From Hymenolepis diminuta (lineage: Eukaryota > Platyhelminthes > Cestoda > Cyclophyllidea > Hymenolepididae), in NCBI GenBank assembly GCA_900708905.1, contig CAADRB010000005.1, positions 2,261,689 to 2,325,688 of the forward strand: 64,000 bases of DNA, given 5' to 3'. Below, one piece after another: positions 24,801 to 35,265 of this stretch (its first letter is position 1; each line of letters starts with the position of its first letter). The position numbers were made by a program, and so were the translations under genes. Under the pieces are notes generated by a model that worked only from the letters and a program-made list of their open reading frames with translations, did no database searches and was not told where the DNA came from.

Positions 24801-26278
24801 GTATCCGATATTGAAGAATTATGGTAACATGTAGTAAGTAGGATTGGCTAATCGTCTACAGAAGTCTCTACCGGATTTCGCAGATTTTGACAGATAAATA
24901 CTCGCGAATTGGGAGCCTTATTGATTATAATAAAAATATCGTCTTCCAGACAACTTTAAAGCACTGAAAACGGGAAATCAATAACAAATTTTACTAGAAT
25001 ATTAACTCAAACTAATTAATTGTATAAATGAGTTTCGATTTTAAATGAAAATATTATTTTTAAATAGATAATAATAATGAAATCTCTGATATGTTAAGGA
25101 AGGAAATATTGTTAGAACATCCTCTAAAAATATCGCTTAAGACAAGGAAATGTTATGTGTTCTTTTTTAGCACCTTCCGAATACATCAAAATAAAAAGAC
25201 GACTGCACGAAAGGAAAGGCATGTTTCGAAATCTCCTTTACGCATAGACAGCTTCATGGAAGCCTCTGCTTTACGGTCTGAATTAAACTAAATTTCTGTT
25301 TTATGTTTGCTAGACCTACCACATACACAAAGTGAGAGAAATTTACTGACTAATTTCAAATCGCTTAGGTCAAACTGAGTTCATCGCAATTACGTGGATT
25401 TACGGAAAATTAAAATTATTATTTGACATGTAGAATGTTAAAACCATACTTCGGTGTTACAAATTCAATATCTCTTTTTAAATTTCCCTATTTCTTTTAT
25501 AATTGACAGTTGAAAGTTGTCTAAAGCAGAAACATTTCACAGTCTCACATATTTCGAATTGCGGAGTAAATTTGCTTTAAAACGGGTTGAAAACAGGTAT
25601 AAATATATGAAAAGGTATCTCTGGAAGAGCCATGAATAGAATTTAAATAGTAGACATACCACTAGAAAGAAGACGATCCATATAGGTTCTGACGCGTTTC
25701 CTTTTCGATCGTCCATCCTGACTTGATCTCAGTACTTTGCCAGACTTTCTCCTTGTAGGTGGATTTCTAATTGTGAGATTATATCCAAGACAGTTCCATC
25801 GATGCGAGGCGAATTGATATTCACATTCTCTCAAGCCCATGAAATACCCTCGGACTACAGATTCCATCAATTGAATATATTGCAGGCACAGTGCTCTCTG
25901 TTTCCTCAAAAAGCCATTTGGTTGATCGCAAATGCTCGATTTGAATCGTCCATCCGGTCCAATATGCTCGGAAACTTTACGGTTCTGCATCTGGACAACT
26001 CCATTGGATGAACTGATCGTCTGATGAACTGGGCTACCGTATAAATTACTTCGATTGGACATAAGATAATAAGGGTTATTGTTCCCTCCTCGTTCCGATA
26101 TTAGAACTTTGTCATTTTCATGGTTAATACCGGATAGAACAGGGTCATCTCGTCCGGATTCAACGAGGATTGTTCGGAGTTCATTACTAAAAGCAGAGGG
26201 AAGGAGGATAGAGGGAAATATGAAAGTAATGGATATGAGAGGAAGACCTAGGGTATGCAGTAGGAAGGACTTTGACAT
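12856..26278 (-). CDS. Wnt4: Wnt ligand, Wnt4 subfamily; complete, three exons
   Basis: Secreted lipid-modified glycoprotein that signals through Frizzled receptors; Wnts pattern the body axis in animals. Exons on the minus strand: 26278-25660, 13760-13480 and 13404-12856. Junction phases fit (the GGA codon is split between exons 1 and 2; phase 0 between 2 and 3) and the total is 1449 nt, 482 residues. Residues 1-31 are a signal peptide. Conserved features include RWNC, TRESAYVLAV, CGCDRT, WSGCSDNIHFGAAFS, the palmitoleate-acceptor motif CKCHGVSGSC, and a C-terminal Cys-rich domain with CCGRDY and CKCKFHWCCEVRCETC ending in CN. CGCDRT, the FSRKFLDSRE segment and TCWRALPDFRSVG point to Wnt4 rather than Wnt11, Wnt5 or Wnt2. 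It is longer than the usual 350 or so residues: about 60 extra before the first conserved Cys (117), a basic insert after RWNC, and a Pro/Ser/Gly-rich insert in the linker. The chosen ATG is the first in a frame open for about 60 bp upstream. Confidence 0.92.
15118..15141. repeat. CTC-rich triplet tract
   Basis: Imperfect CTC/TCC triplet repeats with one CAC interruption, in Wnt4 intron 1. Confidence 0.8.
15470..15700 (-). repeat. tRNA-derived SINE-like element
   Basis: Read on the minus strand, the start at about 15690 resembles the 5' part of a tRNA: GGTGGTGCAGTCGTTAAATT (A box-like, TRGYNNARNNG) followed about 30 bp later by GGAGGTCACAGATTCGATGT (B box-like, GGTTCGANNCC). A body of about 150 bp without coding potential follows, containing GGAGGTCCTATAACCACTC. 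Such an intragenic pol III promoter with an unrelated tail defines SINEs. Similar A/B-box phrases recur at 8275-8345, 27235-27300 and 57340-57430 on the plus strand. Target-site duplications were not identified. Confidence 0.55.
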
Positions 26279-26299
26279 GACAGGATTGCTCAGTGTCGC

Positions 26300-26480
26300 A
26301 TAACGTGTCCAATAAGTGTTAATTGCCTCGTGGACCTATTTGTGTTTATGGCCTGTCATAATTTGGCTAACCCCGCACGTCCTATGCGCACGTGCAAAGT
26401 CTCAATCCACCAATCAGAATGCGCGACTGGTAGAGAAGAGTGTGCCAGCTGTCTAATTTACTGATTGGTTAATTTTGTTG
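26300..26480 (-). promoter_or_regulatory. Wnt4 promoter-like region
   Basis: Directly upstream of the Wnt4 start codon, locally GC-richer than its surroundings. It contains an E-box CACGTG at 26389-26394, CCAAT at 26410-26414 and ATTGG at 26464-26468 (so CCAAT boxes in both orientations, about 54 bp apart) plus several CpG steps. No clear TATA box was placed at a fitting distance. The function is inferred from position and motif density. Confidence 0.45.
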
Positions 26481-27234
26481 TTATCCTGCACTCTTTTTAA
26501 ATAACCTATTCAAGGTGGGTGAAGAAATTAATCGTGTTAATGTCAACTGATGACATGATCTAGACTGTCCTATAAGTATGTCCACAGAGGCTTGTGGTTG
26601 TCTTACAACCAGATGATTCTAAAGCGGTGTTTGTTAAAGTCAATCGCCTATTTTTACATCACTGTAAAATAAGTCATTTAATCAAGTTTTTTCGAATATT
26701 CGGAGTTCCTACATACTGAAAATGATTAAAACCGAGATTATTTTAATCTTTGCCAGAGAATATGTGAAGGCTTTAAGAATAATAGTGAATAATATATTTT
26801 TTTTAAAGTTGTGGATATTTATTTCCAAGCTAATGTAAGATAAGATGACTTCTGCAAAGCAGAACCTAAAATCCCTCTCCAGAAAATAGGAACAGGGAAG
26901 CTGAAGATAAGACGCATTAAGTTGAATAGTTCAGTTACATCCACTATTATTTAATTATTTCAAAACTTTCACTGAGAAATATTAAGAAGAAATGGATGGG
27001 TATCATTTAGTTAAAAATCATAATTGAAATCAAACCAGCAATTATGTCCAATAGAGGAACATGAAGAAAGTAAAACTACTCGTTACTTGTGTTAATGAAT
27101 AGTCTATTGAACAACTCTTAATAATATCTCTATGTTAAGCATTGCACTTTATTTCCATAAGTAAACGGTTCCCAAACTCGGATTTCAAAATGTGTGCAAT
27201 AGAATACTATCAAAATATGCGACGATGTGCAACA

Positions 27235-27300
27235 ATCAACGTAATCATTTACAAAGTTAGAGGACACGAATTCGATGCCCATCTGTGCATACGCAACTAC
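27235..27300 (+). repeat. tRNA-like SINE fragment
   Basis: Contains CGTAATCATTTACAAAGTTA and then GAGGACACGAATTCGATGCC, the spacing and wording of an A box and B box as in the SINE-like element of Wnt4 intron 1. Only the tRNA-like head is clear; the tail is not delimited. Confidence 0.4.
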
Positions 27301-27732
27301 TCTAGTCAAGTCTGGTTAAAAAAGAAGGGACAAATATCGAGTCTCTTAACATCAGGACTTTAAAATGCTACCCCTCTGCAAAGGCTGAATGTTAGAAAAT
27401 GCTTTTCTAAGTGGATTTTGAAGCGTTTAACGACAGAGTTGCGTATTTCCACGTAATACACACTCTGATTGATAGTTTTAATTGAATCTAATAGGCCATA
27501 CGACAAAACAAAGGAAAACCAATAATTTAAAGTTTTAATTATTAACACAATTCAAAAGTCATTAACTGGTACAGATTTGAATCTCCAGTTTTCGTTCTGC
27601 TCTCAAATTGCTACATCTTAGTTGGCATTTTATTCGATTAGGATAGAAATGACGATGAGTAGAGATAAAAACTCCGCAAATTCATTAAGTGGGTTCTCTT
27701 TTCGACCATTTGGAGACAGTTCCGTTGGCGGT

Positions 27733-27893
27733 TGTCAAATAACTAGATCATAGCTAAGTTATTGGCGAACTGCGTAGATAGCTTTGCTGTCAATGTGTGG
27801 TGGCTGTCATTCGGCCGACAACGCCGACAACGATTCGGACAGGCCACCAGGTGCATGGGAATTTGACAGAATAAATTAGTCGGCGACCTGTCA
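27733..27893. promoter_or_regulatory. Enhancer-like cluster of TGTCA motifs
   Basis: Five TGTCA/TGACA pentamers in 161 bp (27733-27737, 27788-27792, 27805-27809, 27864-27868, 27889-27893), in a segment clearly GC-richer than its surroundings. In the middle sits a perfect tandem 9-mer, GCCGACAAC, at 27814-27822 and 27823-27831. TGTCA/TGACA is the core bound by TALE homeodomain factors (Meis/Prep/TGIF). It lies 1.5 kb upstream of the Wnt4 start. Regulatory function is inferred. Confidence 0.35.
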
Positions 27894-30800
27894 ACCTCAT
27901 TTACATGTTTTTTTCTGATTTACTTGTGTACTATTTAGCCTTGACAACACGATTCAGTTAGGTTGAGAGAAAAAAGTAATAAATACTTCATGATTTCGAT
28001 AGAAAACAGCTGTTTTAATGCTTTAACTTTTAAAAGAACAGAGCAGATACATTCCGTCAACGATTGTTTGTTGAATTCTCGAATTTCTCTACCTGAAATA
28101 GGAATTTTAAGATAAAACAAAAGAAGACCCACCACATAGAAGTTAATGGTAAAATGTACACTTATTTCATATGCAAATGTCAATTTTCATGAAAACAATA
28201 TTTCGATGGGAAACACAGAATACGTTACATTACTATTGAATACATATGTGAAAAGTAAGAATTAAGATCCATTCTTTGAATCGCAAAAGTGTATAATCCT
28301 TCGTAAAATGAAAATTTAATTGTATAAGTTAAATTTAGATCCATTTGGCACCCAGTGAATGATAAGTTGATTTCAAATATAATTTACTGCTTCTTTAGTG
28401 ATCCATGTTTGCTCTTGGCTGTAAGAAAACTGGCTGACATGAACCGGCCCAGGAATACCATCAATAAGCAAACAAATGAAGAAATACCCCAGAGTGAATT
28501 GGAAATTGAATTTATTTGGATTCACGAAAATTAATTGCCTCAGTTTGCTCTAGGTCATGGGTAGACACTTTCATTTTCAATATATTTCATTCTGTTAATG
28601 GTTTATTTCAGCTTAAATAAATGATAATTTGCAAATGCTTTGGTCTTTAAAGCTACTGAAAATCAGTGGTAGATTTAATACTCGAGGAACTCGAGATCTC
28701 ATTTAAATTGATTATTTGCCGCCGCAATTAAATATTTCATCTTAAATGTCTATCACACAGTTAGTGATTAATTGAACGCCTCCTTCGATCAAATATTTTT
28801 GTCTTATAGTAATGAATCTCCAAATGCCGTGAGAAATAGCACTAAGTACATCTTGTCGCTAATTTGATTATCCAAGAAATAAAAGCTTTCAAAGCATTAG
28901 TTTCATGGAAGTATATTATCCTAGGTGTCAACATCCCGGGATTCTTACGGTTACCCATATCATGGGAAAATGTTTCTTAAAATCTATCAAAAATAAATCA
29001 GTTTATTATTTAATTAATTTATAAAATTCATTTATAATTAAAATAACTGCAGATTACAGCAGAGAATTAAAGCGAAATTTAAGTTTCGGAGGCGAATTTA
29101 TAAGAAAAATTTTCATTTATTTTTTGAAACCCCTCCTCCTGTCTCCTTTCATATGTAAAATAATAATAATAAATATTCTGTAAAACACAAGAAATTTCGA
29201 GAGCAAAACTGAGAAAATTGATTAATTTTATAACATTTAATCTGGAAGTTGTTTTACTACACGCCTGGAGGAATATTAATTTGAATTTTAACGCCTGGAA
29301 ATAATGTTTCCCCAATATTTCTAATGCAAACTATATCAGACTTTTCTTAGACATCCGCAAAGAGTTATTAGATTTGAAGTAATGTAGAATTAAATTGGAT
29401 CACCTTGTTGTTAAGGTCTGAAAATGGCGGACACGAACTCTCTCTCAGGTATATTCAAGAAGACTGAGCATTGGAAAATTTGGATAATTTGAAGTGAATT
29501 GTAAAAAAAATGTAATAAATAACCAAATGCATTCAGAATCCAAACGACACAAGCCTATTACATCCGGACTTTATTATATGCACCTTTTCGGCTCTCTTCT
29601 GATTCGTTTCTTGATGAAATATTTCGTCATTTTGCATATTTAGATAATATCCCATGATTAGAACTTGAACTGTATTTTTCGGCGTTTCAGAGATGATGCT
29701 ACAACTATGTTTATAATTTTTATATCATCGGTAAACTCAAATTGCAAATTTTTTTCAGAAGGCAATTAAATTTTTCAATTGCGGCAATCCTCACTGCATC
29801 TTACCGGAACCGGTGAACGCAGGTCCGGTCAAGTTCACTATAACTATAAATTCTTACCTTTATGTGATTGCGGAAAATGCATATAAATATCAAGGATCAG
29901 CCAACAAAGAAGTAAATTTACCGGTTAACGCAGCATTACTTTCAATTTCCACCTAAAGAAATGTGAATTTTTTGTAACTTTCTGCCGCAAAATTATATAT
30001 CTTGCTAACTACTATAAAGTATATACTGTGGATCAGATTGATGAATCTATTTTAATTTGGGAGAAGAATTCGAACATAGGGTAACGGTAAAGCAGTCTGA
30101 AAAGAGGGAGGAGGAGATTGAGTTATAAATTAAGTTTTAAAAGAGCTCAACTTCATTTGAGTTTTGGATTCTCTTTGCGCAGTTTTAACTTAATGCGTAT
30201 GGATCAGCGCTTTCGAAATCAACTTTGATTATTTTTCTCTTGGGGTTCTAGGCGAACTTTTTGTCCCCGATATCAGATTCTTAGTGACTGTTCGAAAAAC
30301 CTAGGTGGTTGTTCATGACATTTCAGCACATTTTTTCCTTATGAATTTTCATAATGATGTTTACTGAAGTTGATTTTCGTAAATTTAATAAATATCTAAA
30401 ATTTAATTACCAGTTTTTTGAGATTTTGATAACTTATAGTGGAATGCATTTTAATGGATACATTTTTATAAGTGTTGACCTATGTGCTGAAGTGTGGGGT
30501 AAATCTCTGTTTGTCCTAATTTCAGGTCGGTATGTCAGACAAGGGTCAGAAAGCCGGAACAGCTGGAATCTTGTTGCATAGTTAGGCGTTGATTAATGGC
30601 TTTCCGACATTATTCAATACCCGCTTAGCTCCGTAATGGTAATGATAATTTAAACCTCGCTCTTACGGTAGATCTCAGCTCATGGCAACGTCACTCTCCC
30701 AACCCCTTCTTGTTAATATTTTAACCGGTTATCGGGCATTGACTGGTTAGTAGGTATTTAGTCCATCCAAACCCTTAAAATTTTCCCCCTAGCGGAAGAA

Positions 30801-31766
30801 TATGCCTCGCCTTCAAGCAGTGTTTCGACTAAAGCCATTAATCATTTTCTCCTTCTTCTAGTAAGAAATGTAAAGTGAAGGAAGGAGAACTGAAAGAGTG
30901 GAACGGCTCCCAAACACACTCGCGGCGGAAATTGGGAATAATTGCACAAGCCAGATGGAAGAGCTGACATTCATATGTAATTTTATTTCATTCATCTGAA
31001 TATTATCTTTCGCACTTTCAACAAACTGTAGCTACACCTACTCATTATTTAACGTAGTAAGTTATCATGTCATGGAGATATTTTCAGTACTCATACATCA
31101 TAGTGTCACTGTCTCTGTCAATATCAGCGAAATTCTAGATTGATGACCTTGAAGGTCTCAAAATCAACCATAGGGAAGGAATACAGTTCTCCAACCTGAC
31201 AAATTATAGGAAGCAAAAAATTTCCATAGAGCTGCATTTAGAAAACTGCAATAACGACACGAGCATGAATTATTAGGCTGCTATTTCTTTCTAAGCTATT
31301 TAGCTGTCCATATTATTCAAATAATCTGGAGGTCGCGGTTGCATAAAGTTCGTTGAAACCTAATTGATCCGTTCTAATCTACCTCTGAGTAGTTGTAAGG
31401 AATGAGTTTTTAAATGTTAAAAGAAGCATTTCTCCAACTGAATAAATGTGCAGGAAAATTTTCTTATCGAAAGTGAAAAATTTGACATACTTAAAAGGAT
31501 GTTTAATTTAGAAGTAGTCATTTGCGACAGTTGAAGGCTGTAAAGTATCTTAATGACAGCTTATATTGAGTTTCAGGAGTAAATTTGCTCTATTGTATTT
31601 AATTATGAGTTAAAGTTTATTGTACACAATAAATTAATCAAATTTCGTATGAATGAATTTAATAACTGGTTAATCTCCTGCTATTTTTACTCTTATATTT
31701 TCATTCATCTCATCTTTGCTGTGTTAAAACTACAAGTGGATGAACTGCATCCAAGGAAATTTTATC

Positions 31767-31985
31767 TTCTCAACCATTCGAAAATAAAGGAAATAAAGCA
31801 GCAAGACCGACCCTTCTTGATTAAAAAATACCTGTCAATAAGCACTGAATATCGCGGACAAACATTTGCTGTAATCCAGGGACGATTAGTGAAATTGAAA
31901 TTTTGCAAAGTGAAGTGAGATCCTTTGATACCTTGACTTTGCTCTCTTTATATTTTGATTCCTCTCCCCTGGAATCTCTATTATT
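31767..31985 (+). repeat. Dispersed repeat family B, copy 2
   Basis: Shared blocks with copy 1: GAAATAAAGCAGCAAGACCG, ACCCTTCTTG, CAATAAGCACTGAATATCG, CATTTGCTGTAATCCAGG, GATTAGTGAAATTGAAATTT and CCTTTGATACCTTGACTTTG. It overlaps an 89-codon open frame that is therefore a by-product of the repeat. Confidence 0.6.
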
Positions 31986-33057
31986 CAGTGTCAGTTAATT
32001 CACACAATTAAAAATCATAAAACTTCTTCGTATTATTGTGGGTAACAGTAATAGCCCTCTTTTTACAATAAACCTTAATCGATAAATGACTTGTAAACTC
32101 AATTAACTGTTAGATAACGTTATAATTTTTACAAAATCATTAGAAATTTTTATGATGAAGCAAAACTTCATTAGTGAGGTGAAGTATAGGTAAAGCACCT
32201 TTTACATTGACATAAAAAGAGAAACGTGTTTGATTTAAAATTCGAATTTTAGTCTACACTTTGGCGCATCAAGTTTTCGTCAAGGCCGTTCAAAGTAAGT
32301 TTTATATGAAATGAATTATAATTTGTGATTATATGAGAGTAATATCCTCTTCATGTTACATTAAGTGGCTTATTTTTAATACCGAAATTGCGGCTTCAGT
32401 TTAATTTAAGCTGGTGAAACATTGGTGCATTGTAAATTTGGAGTCAATATTTATTTAAATTTACAGCAATCATGCTACTTCATTTAAAATAGTAATACGT
32501 ATTTAAAATTATCTCAAAATAGATATTAATAAATTATTTCCAATATCATGAAAATCTTCCATTTGTCTAGCGGTGTTAAAATATTGATTTATTTAAAAAT
32601 TTGAACTTATATTTTTATGCAATTTATCTAAAAGCGAAGTAAAAAGAATTACTACTTAGAATGTCAAAATCGATTATAAAAGAGTGTATTAAAGAGTGAA
32701 AAAGAAAGTTTTCAAAAAGAAATAATTATGAGCAAGTTAAAAATTTCATTCTAAAGCATCATTGTAAAATTTTCATTCGAATTTCATGATTTTTCTGCGT
32801 AGAGTTAAATAATCACAATGACCAAACATAGGGCTTTGTAATATTACCAGAAGTAATTAAAATCCTATGAAAGAAATTATATGATTTTTAAATTTAGTGC
32901 ATTTTGCTTGGTTAAACATTAGGGACGTTTAGAAAAGTGTCATACTAAGATTATGTAGACTGTTTAAGGTCATTCAAAATCATTTGGCTTAACTGTCCTC
33001 GGGAAGTAACTTTACCATTCAGTGAGTACTAAAATCGTAGAAAAAGACGTGTTTAGT

Positions 33058-33175
33058 AATCCACGATACAAATCATAAAACTTGAATCTCGGTACGTGAA
33101 CCATTTCTCGAGTAAATTTTGTATAAACCGTTTCTAAAAGTCAATTGAAGCAGGATTCTTTTGAAATCCTTTCTG
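33058..33175 (+). repeat. Family B, partial copy
   Basis: Only the central part is recognisable: AATCATAAAACTTGAATCT, GTACGTGAACCATTTCTCG and GAAGCAGGATTCTTTTG match copy 4. Confidence 0.4.
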
Positions 33176-34611
33176 TTCAATCTTTTGTAGGTCACATCCT
33201 TTTATCCTTTATTAAATCCATTTGATTAGCAAAAATGATCATCAAGTAGGACATGCTGATGTAGAACTTAGTATATTACAGATACTAAATTGGGAGAATG
33301 GTACAATATAAAGATGTCTTTCCCAAAAATTTAGGATATCTTTAGATCTTCAATCGTAATTTTCATCCCTTTGTCCTTAACATCGTCAGGATATATGAGA
33401 GGTTCAATTTTATTGAAGATTAGTCTTCAAGAAAATGTCATAAACGGAGATTTGAATTATTTTGTAGTCTCATGGTCGTATAATTCACAATCTACTCTAA
33501 TTTATCTGATGAGAGAAGAAAGCTAATACCTGAAGTTGCTCGAATTTAAATGAGAGGTGGTGCATCACTGCCATCTTTATCTTTGTATGGCGTTTAGCCA
33601 GTATAAAATGATATTTCTAGCTTTGAAACCCGATAAGATTTTTCAATGAGTTATTTTCACTCAAGGCAAATTTAGCAATTTTGTATCAAAATGGACTTAC
33701 TATGATCCGAGTTCCGTTGCCATCTCACGATCAGCAATAGCTCATTTTCTCATCTCATGGATCACTCCATTTATAATGTAATATTTCGAACCACTCTCTC
33801 CACTATTCGTGCTGATTTAATGGAAGCCATTCCATTCAGTAGATAAACCCCTTCGACTGGAGAAATTCGACGCAGTTGATAGATTTCCTACTGTTACATG
33901 CTAATGCCATTAAAGTGAGCCTCCAATACAATATTCTTGGCTACAGAAGCATTTTCTTGCGCATCCTGAAGGCAATTTCCAGATGGATTTTAATAATACA
34001 CAGGCGGAGAATCGCAAAGGTGACTTGAGACCTCCCAGGGTAAATATTTCAGTCTGTAGAGGATATTAGAACTAACGATATTGTATTGGCCATGTTTTCT
34101 CTAAAAGCATTGCACTACACTGCAAAGTTGATTCATTCTTTGATGCTCCCAAAATTCGTCATCTGGTTATGCCAGATGTGCTAATTGCACCCTCAATAAC
34201 ACATTTACCTCAATCAAGATGTAAAAATTTAGCAACAATTTCTAGCACAATGTATCTTAGTAGAGCTTTAAAATCTACTTCCAGAACACCCTTTCAAATT
34301 ATTTTAACAAGGATTTTGTTGGTGTCTTCTTATCGTGTAAATTCACTTAACAACGTCATGTTGCACTTTTAGTGTCGCTAAAACTGGCATTTTCAACGTT
34401 TAAATTAGAAATTCTGCTACTTTCTCAAGAAGTTAAGAAACCCGCATCTTTGACGTTTGCTGAGGCAGAGGGGAAAAGAGTTTCAGACACAAAAAGGCCA
34501 CGGAGACTTGGTAGGAGATCGTAGAGATGATAAATCTGATAATGTGGGCGAACAACAAGTATGAGGTATGGGAGGTGTATTTTATACGATTTTATCAATT
34601 AACCTTTTGTT

Positions 34612-34839
34612 CTATCCCACAACTTCTCCATATTCTTGAGAGTGATTTATGCATTCATCATTGACGTTACCTGGCATTTCGATTCTCGGCGTGGAAGTCC
34701 ACAGTGCGAAATAGGAGAGCTGATTTATAGAATGGTATGTGGCCTTTTGGCATTGTGGAATTATTTCCTCGCACTGATCTTTCACCACATTCGTGAAATA
34801 ATTGCAAGGTATCTTACCTTCCAGAATATGATATAACAT
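34612..34839 (-). CDS. Possible exon of an unknown minus-strand gene
   Basis: A 75-codon open frame with coding-like composition: three cysteines (CNYFTNVVKDQCEEIIPQC) in about 19 residues, then a mixed polar/aromatic stretch ending in STPRIEMPG. A donor-like CCAG|GTAACG follows EMP, so the real exon may end near 34669. GGAAG|GTAAGA near the start is also donor-like, which confuses the left border. I recognise no domain. It might be a downstream exon of the signal-peptide exon at 43.3 kb, being on the same strand, but phase was not shown to fit. Chance remains possible. Confidence 0.22.
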   Translation of the reverse strand: MLYHILEGKIPCNYFTNVVKDQCEEIIPQCQKATYHSINQLSYFALWTSTPRIEMPGNVNDECINHSQEYGEVVG

Positions 34840-35040
34840 GCGTTAAAATATGGTGTTTTAGTGTTTCAAGCAGATAAATTAAACCACTTTAGATTCTTAT
34901 GTTAAAAATAAATTTAATACCAAAATTCTCACGGCAGATCCAAGGGTTAAATGATAATGCCAAGGTGTGAAGCTGTATTTTTAAACTATAATTATTACCC
35001 GCAATATTATTAAAAAAAGTACAGTTTTGAATTTTGCGAA

Positions 35041-35265
35041 GCACCTGAAATCGGTTAACAGATATTCCAATAAATGAAGGTTCAGATAGATGCTGAGGGC
35101 AACGTTAAGGTACTACAGAGCCTGACTTCATTTAATTTTGAATTCAAGTTCTATAATATTTACTAAATAAGTAGCTCATGTTCCAAAATTCAGTTTTGAT
35201 GATTTGTCTTGTTGCATTGTTGCAAATGCATTCAGCATACGATATTCAACGCTTATGGTCCGGCA
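35041..35265 (-). repeat. Dispersed repeat family B, copy 3 (inverted)
   Basis: In reverse complement it reads AATCATCAAAACTGAATTTT, TTTAGTAAATATT, AATTCAAAATTAAATGAAG, GTACCTTAACGTTGCCCTCA and TTCATTTATTGGAATATC, matching the right two thirds of copies 1 and 4. It also extends further right, sharing a TAACCGATTTC block with copies 4 and 5. Confidence 0.6.

Larger units (their letters stand above)
13761..25659 (-). other. Wnt4 intron 1, 11.9 kb
   Basis: The donor G|GTATGT begins at 25659 and the acceptor TTCAATGCAG ends at 13761. No further Wnt exon is needed: the protein reads continuously through the junction at the family's expected place. Contents are a SINE-like repeat at 15470-15700, a CTC-triplet tract at 15118-15141, two CCAAT-type motifs near 17.0 kb and a GC-richer purine block near 23.62-23.86 kb. 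Several short open frames on both strands show no protein character. A large Wnt intron is a natural place for enhancers. Confidence 0.7.

Noticed and set aside
26280..26290. Acceptor that would splice the orphan exon at 43.3 kb into Wnt4 upstream of its ATG
   Set aside because: The phase would fit at GACACTGAG, but there is no pyrimidine tract and Wnt4 already has its own signal peptide.
25802..26303. Plus-strand open frames opposite Wnt4 exon 1
   Set aside because: Shadows of the real minus-strand exon.
29424..29450. Short ATG segment MADTNSLS with a GT after it, plus strand
   Set aside because: It looks like a start exon but has no supporting promoter or partner exon; eight codons are too little to support.
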